In this document: piece by piece, positions 51,755 to 60,901 of the stretch | Numbering within the stretch: position 1 is the stretch's first letter | Layout of the letters: each line of letters begins with the position of its first letter | Assembly (NCBI GenBank): GCA_019187185.1 | Contig: JABAQU010000011.1 | Span: 62,001-126,000 of the forward strand | DNA from: Steroidobacteraceae bacterium | GTDB lineage: Bacteria > Pseudomonadota > Gammaproteobacteria > Steroidobacterales > Steroidobacteraceae | Reading direction: 5' to 3' | DNA length: 64,000 nucleotides | Program-made: the position numbers and the translations under genes | Notes under the pieces: model-generated | Databases searched by the model: none | The model's input: the letters and a program-made list of their open reading frames with translations, nothing else | Told to the model about the DNA's origin: nothing

Positions 51755-53323
51755 TCAGCCGCCACCGAGTGCGGCACGCAGCTGCTTCTTGTCGATCTTG
51801 CCGGTGGCGCCGAGCGGAATCGCCTCGACGAACTGCACCGCGTCCGGGATCCACCAGCGCGCGATGCGGCCTGCGAGAAAATCGAGGAAATCCTGCGCCG
51901 TCGCGCTCTCTCCCGGCTTCAGCTGCACGATCAGGAGCGGCCGCTCGCCCCATTTCACGTGCGGCACGCCGATCACGGCCGCGAGCGCCGCCTTTGGATG
52001 GGCCACCGCGGCATTCTCGATCTCGATCGAGCTGATCCATTCACCGCCCGACTTGATCACGTCCTTCGCGCGGTCCGTGATCTGCATCATCCCGCCCGGG
52101 TCGATGGTCGCGACATCTCCGGTGTCGAAGTATCCGTCCGCATCGAGCAGCGACTCCTGCTCGCGGCGAAAGTACCGGCGGGCCACGGCGCAGCCGCGTA
52201 CCTTGAGGTGCCCGAATGTCCTGCCGTCGTGCGGCACGCTGCGTCCCTCGTCGTCGGCGAGGGCCATGTCGATGCCGAACGGCACGCGTCCCTGCGCGAC
52301 CGGCGGCATCGTCAGGTCGCGTGGCACGTTCACGGTACCGAGCGGCGACATCTCCGTCATTCCCCATGCGTGCCGCACTTCGATGCCGAATTTTTCCTGG
52401 TAGGCGCGCAGCAGCGCCTCGGGGCAGGCAGCACCGCCACTGACGATGCGCTTCAGCGTCGTCGGCCGCAGCTTCTCCTTGTCGAGGTACTGCAGGAGTC
52501 CCTGCCACACCGTCGGTACACCCGCCGACAGCGTGACCCCTTCAGTCTCCATCAGCTCGAAGATCGACGCGCCATCGAGCCTGGCTCCCGGCAACACGAA
52601 CTTCGCACCGACCGCGGGCACGGCGAAGGCGAGCCCCCATGCGTTGGCATGGAACATCGGCACGATGGCGAGCACCGAATCGCTGCTCGAGAGATTCAGC
52701 GCATCCGGCAACATGGCCGTCAGGGTGTGCAGGTAGTTGGAGCGATGCGAATAGAGCACGCCCTTCGGGTCGCCGGTCGTGCCCGACGTGTAGCACAGGC
52801 CCGCGGCGGTCTCCTCCGGAAGATCGCCCCAGCGGCACTCGCCACTGCGGCCTGCGATCCAGTCCTCGTAGTCGGGCCCATCGGCGCCGGCCGGCAGGTG
52901 AGCGGCATCGGTGAGATACACGACGCGCTCGACCGACGGGCAGCGAGGCCGCAACTGCGCGACGAGCGGCGCAAAACAGGGATCGGCCAGCAGCAGCCGG
53001 TCGGCGGCATGGTTGACGATGTATTCGAGCTGCGCGGCGGGCAGGCGCGGATTCAGCGTGTGGCACACCGCGCCGATCCCCATGATTCCATACCACGCTT
53101 CGAGGTGGCGCGCGGTGTTGAACCCGAGCGTCGCGACGCGATCCTCGTAACCGATGCCGGCTTCGAGCAGGGCCTGCGACAGCTGCCGGGCCCGGCGGTG
53201 GATCGTCGCGTAGTCACTGCGCACGATCGGCCCTTCGATCGACCGGGTCACCACCTCGCGTGCGCCGTGCCAGCGCTGCGCGTGCTCGAGGAAGCGGTCG
53301 AGCGTCAGTGGCCAGTCCTGCAT
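51755..53323 (-). CDS. Medium/long-chain acyl-CoA ligase
   Basis: This 522-residue ANL-superfamily enzyme activates a carboxylic acid to its CoA thioester. Core motifs are LCYTSGTTGDPKGVLYSHRS (AMP loop), GMTEMSPLGTVN and DGYFDTGDVATIDPGG, with KSGGEWISSIEIENA and the catalytic lysine in PLGATGKIDKK. It resembles AlkK-like ligases. ATG 53323 gives the family start MQDWPLTLDRFLEHA; an in-frame GTG four codons earlier is possible. It lies 24 bases after lpdA, so it may be cotranscribed with the 2-oxoglutarate dehydrogenase genes. It converges with the TonB-fusion gene, stops three bases apart. Confidence 0.87.
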   Translation of the reverse strand: MQDWPLTLDRFLEHAQRWHGAREVVTRSIEGPIVRSDYATIHRRARQLSQALLEAGIGYEDRVATLGFNTARHLEAWYGIMGIGAVCHTLNPRLPAAQLEYIVNHAADRLLLADPCFAPLVAQLRPRCPSVERVVYLTDAAHLPAGADGPDYEDWIAGRSGECRWGDLPEETAAGLCYTSGTTGDPKGVLYSHRSNYLHTLTAMLPDALNLSSSDSVLAIVPMFHANAWGLAFAVPAVGAKFVLPGARLDGASIFELMETEGVTLSAGVPTVWQGLLQYLDKEKLRPTTLKRIVSGGAACPEALLRAYQEKFGIEVRHAWGMTEMSPLGTVNVPRDLTMPPVAQGRVPFGIDMALADDEGRSVPHDGRTFGHLKVRGCAVARRYFRREQESLLDADGYFDTGDVATIDPGGMMQITDRAKDVIKSGGEWISSIEIENAAVAHPKAALAAVIGVPHVKWGERPLLIVQLKPGESATAQDFLDFLAGRIARWWIPDAVQFVEAIPLGATGKIDKKQLRAALGGG

Positions 53324-53347
53324 GAGCCCCGGCACGGCTCGCCTCGC

Positions 53348-54784
53348 TCAGGCCTTGCGGTTCGGGATGTCGATCGCCTTGCGGTCCGCCGCGAGCGCCG
53401 CTTCGTGCAGCGCCTCGGACAATGTCGGGTGGGCGTGGATCGTGCGCTGCAGGTCCTCGGTGCTCGCCGAGTATTCCATCGCGAGCACTGCTTCGGCGAT
53501 CAGCTCGCCGGCCATGGGCCCGATGATGTGCACGCCGAGGATCTCGTCGCCGTCGATGGCCGACACGATCTTGGCAAAGCCCGCGCCGGCTTCCATCGCG
53601 CGTGCACGCCCGCTCGCCATGAACGGGAAGGTGCCGACCTTGTAGGCCCGGCCGCTCGCCTTGACCTGCTCTTCCGTTTCGCCGACCCAGGCGATCTCCG
53701 GCGCCGTGTAGATGACCGACGGGATCGTCCGGTAATTGACCTCGCCATAGTGTCCCGCGATCAGGTCGGCCACCATGACGCCCTCTTCCTTGCCCTTGTG
53801 CGCGAGCATCGGCCCGCGCACGAGATCGCCCACGGCCCACACGTTCGGCACGCCCGTGCGGCAAGCCTCGTCGACGACGACGAAGCCGCGCTCGTCCTGC
53901 CTGACACCCGTGCCGTCGGCCAGCAGGTCGCGCGAATTCGGCCGGCGGCCCACTGCGACGACCAGCGTATCGACCTTGAGGGTCTGCGCAGCACCCTTGG
54001 CGTCGGTGAACGTCACGTCGACCGCGCCTTTCACAACCTTCGCGCCCGTGACCTTCGTGCCGAGCCGGATATCGAGCCCGAGCTTCGCGAAGTGGCGCAG
54101 GGCCTCCTTCGAGACGGCGCCGTCGGCCATCGGCAGGAAATCAGGCAGCGCTTCGAGGACCACGACCTCCGAGCCGAGCCGGCGCCACACGCTGCCGAGC
54201 TCGAGACCGATCACGCCTGCCCCGATCACGCCGAGCCGCTGTGGCACCGTGTCGAGCTCGAGCGCACCCCACGAATCGATGATGTGCTTGCCGTCGAACG
54301 GCAGTGACTTGAGTTCGACCGGCACCGATCCCGACGCCAGGATCACGTGTTTCGCGGCGAGCTCGCGCGTCGCACCGTCGTGCGCCGTAAAGCCCACGCG
54401 GCCTGCGGCGAGCAGCTTGCCGTGCCCTGCGAGCGCGGTGACGCCCGCCGCCTTGAACAGGCCTGCGATGCCTTGCGTCATGTTCTTCACGATCGTCGCA
54501 CGACGCTTCTGCATCACCGCGAGGTCGACCGCGAGTCCGCTCGCCTTGATGCCGTGCGCCGCAAACTCGTGCTGCGCACGATGCAGCAGCTCGGTCGACT
54601 CGAGCAGCACCTTCGACGGAATGCAGCCCGCGTTGAGGCAGGTGCCGCCGAGCGCTGCCGTGCCGTCACGGTTCTTCCATGCATCGATGCACGCGACCTT
54701 GAGGCCGTTCTGCGCGGCACGGATCGCCGCGGGGTAGCCTGCCGGGCCGCCGCCGATGACGACGACATCGTACGAATCAGCCAT
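53348..54784 (-). CDS. lpdA: Dihydrolipoyl dehydrogenase (E3)
   Basis: This 478-residue flavoprotein reoxidises dihydrolipoyl groups of 2-oxo acid dehydrogenase complexes. The FAD-binding VVVIGGGPAGYPAAIRAAQ, the redox-active disulfide GGTCLNAGCIPSK, the NAD-binding GVIGAGVIGLELGSVWRRLG and the C-terminal HAHPTLSEALHEA are visible. It follows sucB by 11 bases, indicating it serves the 2-oxoglutarate complex here. Confidence 0.95.
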   Translation of the reverse strand: MADSYDVVVIGGGPAGYPAAIRAAQNGLKVACIDAWKNRDGTAALGGTCLNAGCIPSKVLLESTELLHRAQHEFAAHGIKASGLAVDLAVMQKRRATIVKNMTQGIAGLFKAAGVTALAGHGKLLAAGRVGFTAHDGATRELAAKHVILASGSVPVELKSLPFDGKHIIDSWGALELDTVPQRLGVIGAGVIGLELGSVWRRLGSEVVVLEALPDFLPMADGAVSKEALRHFAKLGLDIRLGTKVTGAKVVKGAVDVTFTDAKGAAQTLKVDTLVVAVGRRPNSRDLLADGTGVRQDERGFVVVDEACRTGVPNVWAVGDLVRGPMLAHKGKEEGVMVADLIAGHYGEVNYRTIPSVIYTAPEIAWVGETEEQVKASGRAYKVGTFPFMASGRARAMEAGAGFAKIVSAIDGDEILGVHIIGPMAGELIAEAVLAMEYSASTEDLQRTIHAHPTLSEALHEAALAADRKAIDIPNRKA

Positions 54785-54795
54785 GGTTCATCCCC

Positions 54796-56013
54796 TCAGA
54801 TGCCGAGCAGCATGCGCGCCGGAACCTCGAGCGCCTCTTTCACGGCGACGAGGAACTGCACGGCTTCGCGGCCGTCGATGATGCGGTGATCGTAGGTGAG
54901 CGCGATGTACATCATCGGCCGCACGACGATCTCGCCGTCCACGACGATCGGCCGGTCCTGCGTCTTGTGCATGCCGAGGATTGCGCTTTGCGGTGCATTG
55001 ACGATCGGCGTGGACAGCAGCGAGCCGAACACACCGCCGTTCGTGATCGTGAACGTGCCTCCCGTGAGGTCCTCGATCGCGATGTTGCCTTCGCGTGCCT
55101 TGACCGCGTAGGCGCCGATTTCCTTCTCCACGGTCGCGAGGCTCTTGCGGTCCGCGTCGCGCACGATCGGCACCATGAGGCCGCGGTCGGTCGAGACGGC
55201 GACGCCGATGTCGTAGTACTCGTGGTACACGATGTCGGTGCCTTCGACGGACGCGTTGACGACCGGGAATTTCTTCAGTGCCTCGATCGAGGCCTTGGCG
55301 AAGAGGCCCATGAAACCGAGCTTGACGCCGAATTCCTTCTCGAAGCGGTCCTTGTACCGCGCGCGCAGCGCGATCACCGCCGAGAGGTCGACCTCGTTGA
55401 AGGTGGTGAGGAGAGCCTGCGTCGACTGTGCGGCGACGAGGCGCTCGGCGATACGCTGGCGCAGGCGTGTCATCGCGACGCGCTGGTCGGCGCGCCCTTC
55501 CCGCGCCGCCGGCCTGGCCGCAGGCGTCGCCGGTGCCGCAGGCGCCGCCGGTGCGGTGCTCTTGCGGTCGAGGAACCCGACGACGTCGGACTTCGTCAGG
55601 CGGCCGTCCTTGCCGGATGCCGGGATCTGCCCGGGATCGAGCCTGTTTTCCTCGACGAGCCGCCGCACGGATGGACTCAGCTTCGCCGCCTCGGCGCCCG
55701 GCGGCGCAGCCGCCGCGTTCGGCTGCGCACCGCCCGCCGCCTGCGGCTCGCGGCGTGGCGCCGGTGCAGCCGCCGCGCCTTCTTCGATGATCGCGAGCAC
55801 CTGGCCGCTGGTCACGGTCGTGCCGCCCTGGATGCGGATCTCCTTCAGCACGCCGTTGGTCGGCGCCGGCACCTCGAGCACCACCTTGTCGGTCTCGAGG
55901 TCGGCGAGGTTCTCGTCGCGACTCACGGCATCGCCCGCCTTCCTGTGCCACGCGACGAGTGTCGCGTCGGCGACGGATTCCGGCAGCTGCGGTACCTTGA
56001 TCTCGATCGTCAT
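54796..56013 (-). CDS. sucB: 2-oxoglutarate dehydrogenase E2, dihydrolipoyl succinyltransferase
   Basis: This 405-residue protein has a lipoyl domain with K43 in DLETDKVVLEV. An Ala/Pro linker, a peripheral-subunit-binding domain (SPSVRRLVEENRLDPGQI, about 113-130), a second Ala/Pro linker and the catalytic domain with TYDHRIIDGREAVQFL follow. It is the core of the complex in the citric acid cycle. ATG 56013 overlaps the sucA stop (ATGA). Confidence 0.95.
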   Translation of the reverse strand: MTIEIKVPQLPESVADATLVAWHRKAGDAVSRDENLADLETDKVVLEVPAPTNGVLKEIRIQGGTTVTSGQVLAIIEEGAAAAPAPRREPQAAGGAQPNAAAAPPGAEAAKLSPSVRRLVEENRLDPGQIPASGKDGRLTKSDVVGFLDRKSTAPAAPAAPATPAARPAAREGRADQRVAMTRLRQRIAERLVAAQSTQALLTTFNEVDLSAVIALRARYKDRFEKEFGVKLGFMGLFAKASIEALKKFPVVNASVEGTDIVYHEYYDIGVAVSTDRGLMVPIVRDADRKSLATVEKEIGAYAVKAREGNIAIEDLTGGTFTITNGGVFGSLLSTPIVNAPQSAILGMHKTQDRPIVVDGEIVVRPMMYIALTYDHRIIDGREAVQFLVAVKEALEVPARMLLGI

Positions 56014-58898
56014 GATGTCTTCCTCATGCCTGTCGCGGTGAGGCGCGTGGTTTCGCGCGCCGCATCCTCCCTCGCCTGCGAACGCAGCGCCGCCTCGATC
56101 AGCGCCGCCTGCTCGATTTCGTGCAGTTTCAGGAGCCCGGTGGCCGGCGCCGCGGCAGGTGCGCGGCCTGCATACAGCAGCGGGAGGCCCGCGGGCAGCC
56201 GCTCCTGCAAGCGATGCCGGATCTGGTACCACGCACCCTGGTTCTGCGGTTCCTCCTGGCACCAGACGACATCGCGCACCGCCGGATAGCGGCGCACCGC
56301 CGCCTCGTATTCCTCGATCGGGAACGGATAGAGCTGCTCGATGCGCACCAGCGCGACGTCGCGGATCGCCGCCTTGCGCCTCGCCTTCAGCAGGTCGAAA
56401 TATACTTTGCCGCTGCAGAACACGATGCGGCGCACGGCGGCCGCCGGCAGATCGTCGATTTCCCCGATCAGGTTCGCGAAGCTGCCGCGCGCGAGATCGT
56501 CGAGCGACGACACCGACAGGTCGTGCCGCAGCAGGCTCTTCGGCGTCATCACGATGAGCGGCTTCCTGAAGCTGCGCAGCATCTGCCGGCGGATCATGTG
56601 GAACATCTGCGCGGGGGTCGACGGCACGCACACCTGCATGTTGTTCTCGGCGCAGAGCTGCAGGAAGCGCTCGAGACGCGCCGACGAATGCTCGGGCCCC
56701 TGGCCCTCGTAGCCGTGCGGCAGGAAGAGCGCAAGACCGCACATGCGACCCCACTTCGCTTCGCCGGAACTGATGAACTGGTCGATCACCACCTGCGCGC
56801 CGTTCATGAAGTCGCCGAACTGCGCTTCCCAGATCACGAGCGCGTGCGGCTCGGTGGTCGAATAGCCGTACTCGAAGCCCATCACGGCTTCCTCGGACAG
56901 CACGGAATCGATCACCTCGAAGCGTGGCTGGTTCGCGGCGATGTGCTGCAGCGGCACCCAGGTCGCGCCGGTGCGCTGCTCGTGCAGCACGGCATGACGA
57001 TGGAAGAACGTGCCGCGGCCGGAATCCTGGCCGCTGATGCGCACCGGAAAACCCTCTTCGATCAGCGATGCATAGGCGAGCGTCTCGGCACAGCCCCAGT
57101 CGAGCGGATGCTCGCCCGCCATCATCTTCACGCGATTCGCCATGAGCTGCGCGACGCGCGGCTGCAGACTGAAATCCTGCGGCACGGCCGTGATGCGCGC
57201 ACCGAGCGCTCGCACGCGCTCGGCGCCGATGCCGCTCGCGATGCGCTCGTGCCAGTCGATCTGCGCATAGCGGCTCCAGTCGACCGTGTACTTGTTGCCG
57301 ATCAGGCCGAGCGACGCGCGCACCTGCGGGCGCCCCTCGTCGAGCCCGGTGCGGTACTGCTCGACGACATCCGCGACCTCCTGCTCGGTCAGCACGCCGT
57401 CGGCGACCAGGCGGTCGGCGTAGATGCGCCTCGCAGTCGGGTGTTGCCGGATCGCCTGGTACATGACCGGCTGGGTCGCCGCCGGCTCGTCCGCCTCGTT
57501 GTGACCGTGTCGGCGATAGCACACGAGGTCGATCACGACGTCCTGGTGAAAGCGCATGCGGTACGCGAGCGCGAGGCGCGTCACGAACACGACGGCTTCG
57601 GGGTCGTCGGCATTGACGTGGAAGATCGGCGCCTCGAGCATCTTCGCGATGTCGCTGCAGTACATCGTCGAGCGCGCATCGTCGGGGTTGGACGTCGTGA
57701 AGCCGACCTGGTTGTTGACGACGATGTGCACCGTGCCGCCGGTCGCATAGCCGCGCACCTGGGACAGCTGCAGCGTCTCCATCACGACGCCCTGCCCGGC
57801 AAATGCCGCGTCGCCGTGGATCAGGATCGCGAGCACGTGGTTGCCGGCACCGTCGCCGCGACGCTCCTGTCGCGCGCGCACCGAGCCCTCGACGACGGGA
57901 TTGACGATCTCGAGATGCGAGGGGTTGAACGCAAGCGCGACGTGCACGTTGCCGCCGGGCGTGCGCAGGTCGGACGAGAAGCCCTTGTGGTACTTCACGT
58001 CGCCCGAGCCCTGCAGCTTCGCCACGTCGTAATTGCCCTCGAATTCCGCGAACAGCACCGAGGGCGACTTGCCGAGCACATTGACGAGCACATTCAGCCG
58101 GCCGCGATGGGCCATGCCAATGATGCATTCCTCGATGCCCGCGCCGCCGCCGCGCTGGATCAGGTCGTCGAGCAGCGGAATCAGTGCATCGCCGCCTTCG
58201 AGCGAGAAGCGTTTCTGCCCGACGTACTTCGTGTGCAGGTAGCGTTCGAGGCCCTCGGCTGCGGTGAGCTGCCAGAGGATGTTCCGGCGCTCATCGGCAC
58301 TGAAGCGCCCGAGCATGCGCCCGGACTGGAACTCGTCCTGCAGCCAGAGGCGCTGCTCGGTGTCCGACACGTGCGCGAACTCCGCGCCGATCGGACCACC
58401 GTAGATGTGCCGCAGCTGCGCAATTATCTCGCGCAGCGGCAATCGCGCCGCAATCGACCCCGAACGGCTGCCGGTGAAGAACTCCGTGTCGAGATCCGCG
58501 TCGGACAGTCCGAAGTAGTCGAGCTCGAGCACCCGCGGCAGTGGACGCTGCGTGAGCCCGAGCGGATCGAGGTTCGCGACGAGATGGCCGCGGTTTGCCC
58601 AGATCTGCACGAGGCGCGTCACGGCGCCCTGTTTCGCGCTCTCGAGGCTCGCGCCCCCGGCAGACGCGGCTGCGTGCAATGCCGCCGGCTCGCGCGCACG
58701 CTGCGCGATCTCCGCGACGATGGGCGCATGCGGCTGCTCGCCCGGCCGGGCCGGGCCGAGCCGCGCGAACCAGTCGCGCCAGTGGGGCTCGACATTCGCG
58801 GGATCGCGCAGGTACTGATCGTACAGGGCCTCGACGTACGCGGCGTTGCCGCCGTACAGCGGGGTAGTGGCGAACTGGTCCGTCAGGGAATTGCTCAC
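56010..58898 (-). CDS. sucA: 2-oxoglutarate dehydrogenase E1
   Basis: This 962-residue thiamine diphosphate enzyme decarboxylates 2-oxoglutarate. The N-terminus NAAYVEALYDQYLRDPANVEPHW anchors it to E2. IEECIIGMAHRGRLNVLVNVLGK, ILIHGDAAFAGQGVVMETLQL and FQSSGEA-like active-site segments are present. The GTG start at 58898 is supported by the usual family start (MSNSLTDQF). Upstream is a 34-base spacer to a DUF5658 gene; its promoter is likely within that gene. Confidence 0.95.
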   Translation of the reverse strand: MSNSLTDQFATTPLYGGNAAYVEALYDQYLRDPANVEPHWRDWFARLGPARPGEQPHAPIVAEIAQRAREPAALHAAASAGGASLESAKQGAVTRLVQIWANRGHLVANLDPLGLTQRPLPRVLELDYFGLSDADLDTEFFTGSRSGSIAARLPLREIIAQLRHIYGGPIGAEFAHVSDTEQRLWLQDEFQSGRMLGRFSADERRNILWQLTAAEGLERYLHTKYVGQKRFSLEGGDALIPLLDDLIQRGGGAGIEECIIGMAHRGRLNVLVNVLGKSPSVLFAEFEGNYDVAKLQGSGDVKYHKGFSSDLRTPGGNVHVALAFNPSHLEIVNPVVEGSVRARQERRGDGAGNHVLAILIHGDAAFAGQGVVMETLQLSQVRGYATGGTVHIVVNNQVGFTTSNPDDARSTMYCSDIAKMLEAPIFHVNADDPEAVVFVTRLALAYRMRFHQDVVIDLVCYRRHGHNEADEPAATQPVMYQAIRQHPTARRIYADRLVADGVLTEQEVADVVEQYRTGLDEGRPQVRASLGLIGNKYTVDWSRYAQIDWHERIASGIGAERVRALGARITAVPQDFSLQPRVAQLMANRVKMMAGEHPLDWGCAETLAYASLIEEGFPVRISGQDSGRGTFFHRHAVLHEQRTGATWVPLQHIAANQPRFEVIDSVLSEEAVMGFEYGYSTTEPHALVIWEAQFGDFMNGAQVVIDQFISSGEAKWGRMCGLALFLPHGYEGQGPEHSSARLERFLQLCAENNMQVCVPSTPAQMFHMIRRQMLRSFRKPLIVMTPKSLLRHDLSVSSLDDLARGSFANLIGEIDDLPAAAVRRIVFCSGKVYFDLLKARRKAAIRDVALVRIEQLYPFPIEEYEAAVRRYPAVRDVVWCQEEPQNQGAWYQIRHRLQERLPAGLPLLYAGRAPAAAPATGLLKLHEIEQAALIEAALRSQAREDAARETTRLTATGMRKTS

Positions 58899-58932
58899 TC
58901 GACGAAAATGGCAGCCAAAAGAGCTGATCAGT

Positions 58933-59409
58933 TTAGCCGATCGACCCTATCCGGTCGAGCAACCACAGCTCGTAGCCGACGAGCACGACATAGCCCGCGG
59001 CGGCCGTGTAGAGGATCGTGCCGGCCGGAAAGACGCCGAAGGCGCGGATGCGCACGAGGATCGTGAGCACGACGACGCCCGCCGATGTGAACAGCAGCTT
59101 CCAGAACGCGAACGAATGCCCCGAGCCCGTCACGAGCGGTGCCATCACCGGATTGATCTCGCTCGCGCCGTGCTGCATCAACGTGAGCGTGAGGAACGCG
59201 TCGGCGCACGACAGCAGCACAATGACGAGGGCGACGGCGAGCCACTGCGGATGGTGTCGATCGACGGCCGCCAGCGCGCGATCGTCGCGACGGCGTGGAC
59301 CACGGCGTCGCGACTGCCGGCTGCCCGCAAACAGCCCGTGCAGTGCGCGCTGCCTGCGGTCGGCGCCGTTCCGGCGGCGTTCGTCCGCACGTGGCCCGCG
59401 AGTGTCCAT
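58933..59409 (-). CDS. DUF5658 small membrane protein
   Basis: This 158-residue protein has a strongly basic N-terminal 45 residues (Arg-rich, RRRGPRRRDDR) followed by about three membrane spans. The segment LLSCADAFLTLTLMQHGASEINPVMAPLV matches the DUF5658 family. Function is unknown. It is upstream of sucA on the same strand but its spacing leaves cotranscription open. The Arg-rich head might bind nucleic acid or lipid headgroups, which is inference only. Confidence 0.7.
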   Translation of the reverse strand: MDTRGPRADERRRNGADRRQRALHGLFAGSRQSRRRGPRRRDDRALAAVDRHHPQWLAVALVIVLLSCADAFLTLTLMQHGASEINPVMAPLVTGSGHSFAFWKLLFTSAGVVVLTILVRIRAFGVFPAGTILYTAAAGYVVLVGYELWLLDRIGSIG

Positions 59410-59504
59410 GGAACCGTTAGTCTAGCGGCAGCGCGTACGCGTCGCGCAAGACAGACTGTGAGCATCATCACACTGCCACGTCGCACCTGTAAGATGCCGC
59501 CGCC

Positions 59505-60737
59505 ATGGCTCCCCTCCATCTCGGCGGTCTCGCGGCGGCGCTCGGCATCGGCCTGTTGATCGGCGTCGAGCGCGAGCGCGCCCACGGTGCTCGCGAGTCC
59601 ATGGCCGGCGTGCGGACCTTCACGCTGGTGTCGCTGCTCGGTGCGCTCGCCGCGCTGCTCGAATCGACGCCCGCGCTGCTGGTGTTCGCGCTGATCGTTG
59701 CGGGCTTCGCCGCGATCGCCTACCGCAGGTTTGATGCCGGCGACCCGGGCCTGACGACCGAGGTCGCGCTCGTCGTCACATACATGCTCGGTGCCCTTGC
59801 GATGAGCGCGACGGCCCTCGCCGCGGGCCTCGCGGTACTGGTCACGATCCTGCTGCTCGCGCGGTCTCGCCTGCACGATTTCGTGCGCCACCGGCTGACC
59901 GCGCGGGAAGTGGCGGATGGACTGACGCTCGCCGCGGCGGCATTGATCGTGCTGCCCTTGCTGCCGGACCGCCCGGTCGATCCCTGGGGCCTGCTGAACC
60001 TGCGACTGGTCTTCCTGCTCGCCGTGCTGTTCATGGCGATCAATGCGGTCGGCTACGTCGCATTGCGCGCGCTCGGCACGCGTCGCGGCCTGCCGCTCGC
60101 CGGCTTCCTCGGCGGCTTCGTCTCGAGTTCGGCCACGCACAGCGCGATGGGCGCCCGCGCGCGGGTCTCGCCTGCCGCGTCGCGTGCGGCAGTGGCCGGC
60201 GCGGCCCTGTCGTCCATCGCGACGGTCCTGCAGCTCGCTGCCCTGCTCGCCGTCACCAGCGTGCCGCTGCTCGAGACGATGGCGCTGCCGCTCGCACTCG
60301 CCGGCGGCAGCGCGGTGCTGTACGGCGGTTTCTTCATGTGGCATGCGCAGGGCAGCGACGATGCAGCCGCACCCGGCCGTGCCTTCAGCCTCGCGGCCGC
60401 CGTCGGATTCGCGCTCCTGATGGGCACCGTGATGGCGGGCTCCGCGCTGCTCGTGCACTGGCTCGGCCCGCAGGGCGCGGTCGTCGGCTCGGCGCTCGCC
60501 GGCTTCGCGGATGCACACGCCGGCGCCGTTTCGGCCGGCGCGCTGCACCGCAACGGCGACGTCGACGTCTCGATCGCGGGTGTCGCCGTGCTCGCCGCGT
60601 TCACGACGAATGCGCTCACCAAGGCCGGCATCTCCGCGTGGTCGGGCGGCCGCGCGTTCGCGCTGCGCATCGTCCCCGGTCTCGTGCTGATGGTCGCCGC
60701 GGCGTGGTCCGGGTTGTTGCTCGAACGCATCGGGTGA
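59505..60737 (+). CDS. MgtC/SapB-DUF4010 type membrane protein
   Basis: This 410-residue protein has about ten to twelve spans. The N-terminal half matches MgtC/SapB (GIGLLIGVERERAHGARESMAGVRTFTLVSLLGALAAL), and the C-terminal half matches DUF4010 (GFLGGFVSSSATHSAMGARARV and ADAHAGAVSAGAL). Members are common in proteobacteria; MgtC relatives influence magnesium-limited growth, but the role of the fusion is unknown. ATG 59505 is 95 bases from the divergent DUF5658 gene. Confidence 0.85.
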   Translation: MAPLHLGGLAAALGIGLLIGVERERAHGARESMAGVRTFTLVSLLGALAALLESTPALLVFALIVAGFAAIAYRRFDAGDPGLTTEVALVVTYMLGALAMSATALAAGLAVLVTILLLARSRLHDFVRHRLTAREVADGLTLAAAALIVLPLLPDRPVDPWGLLNLRLVFLLAVLFMAINAVGYVALRALGTRRGLPLAGFLGGFVSSSATHSAMGARARVSPAASRAAVAGAALSSIATVLQLAALLAVTSVPLLETMALPLALAGGSAVLYGGFFMWHAQGSDDAAAPGRAFSLAAAVGFALLMGTVMAGSALLVHWLGPQGAVVGSALAGFADAHAGAVSAGALHRNGDVDVSIAGVAVLAAFTTNALTKAGISAWSGGRAFALRIVPGLVLMVAAAWSGLLLERIG

Positions 60738-60740
60738 TCC

Positions 60741-60824
60741 GGACCCGTGTCCAGGTTGTATATTTGTTGCCGAATTCGGTCTGTTCCTATTTACTCCATT
60801 GTCCGGACAATGGTACACGGACCC
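60741..60824. repeat. Imperfect palindromic element before the TonB-dependent receptor
   Basis: Outer arms 60741-60752 and 60813-60824 match at 9 of 12 positions (GGACCCGTGTCC against GGGTCCGTGTAC). Inside are CCGAATTCGG (60770-60779) and the 18-base perfect palindrome at 60796-60813. It begins three bases after the DUF4010 stop. The end sequence and layout remind me of REP-type elements spread by RAYT transposases, but only one copy is here. Confidence 0.35.
60796..60813. promoter_or_regulatory. 18-bp perfect palindrome, possible operator
   Basis: CCATTGTCCGGACAATGG is fully self-complementary. It lies 88 bases upstream of the receptor ATG and directly after the AT-richest part of the region (TATTTA at 60788-60793, a possible -10). 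It could be a repressor site for the receptor gene or the hairpin tip of a repeat element. Confidence 0.45.
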
Positions 60825-60901
60825 GGGGTCGCGAAATCGCGTCGGCGGTGCCGGTCCCGATGATGGGTGCGCACAACAACCAGCCTGCAGGAGACGGGAC
60901 A

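Noticed and set aside
56121-59066. A 981-codon plus-strand open frame across sucA
   Set aside because: Same antisense artefact; no family motifs, while the minus strand is a textbook 2-oxoglutarate dehydrogenase.
59410-59504. A small RNA between the DUF5658 and DUF4010 genes
   Set aside because: No clear promoter-hairpin-T-run combination was visible in the 95 bases.
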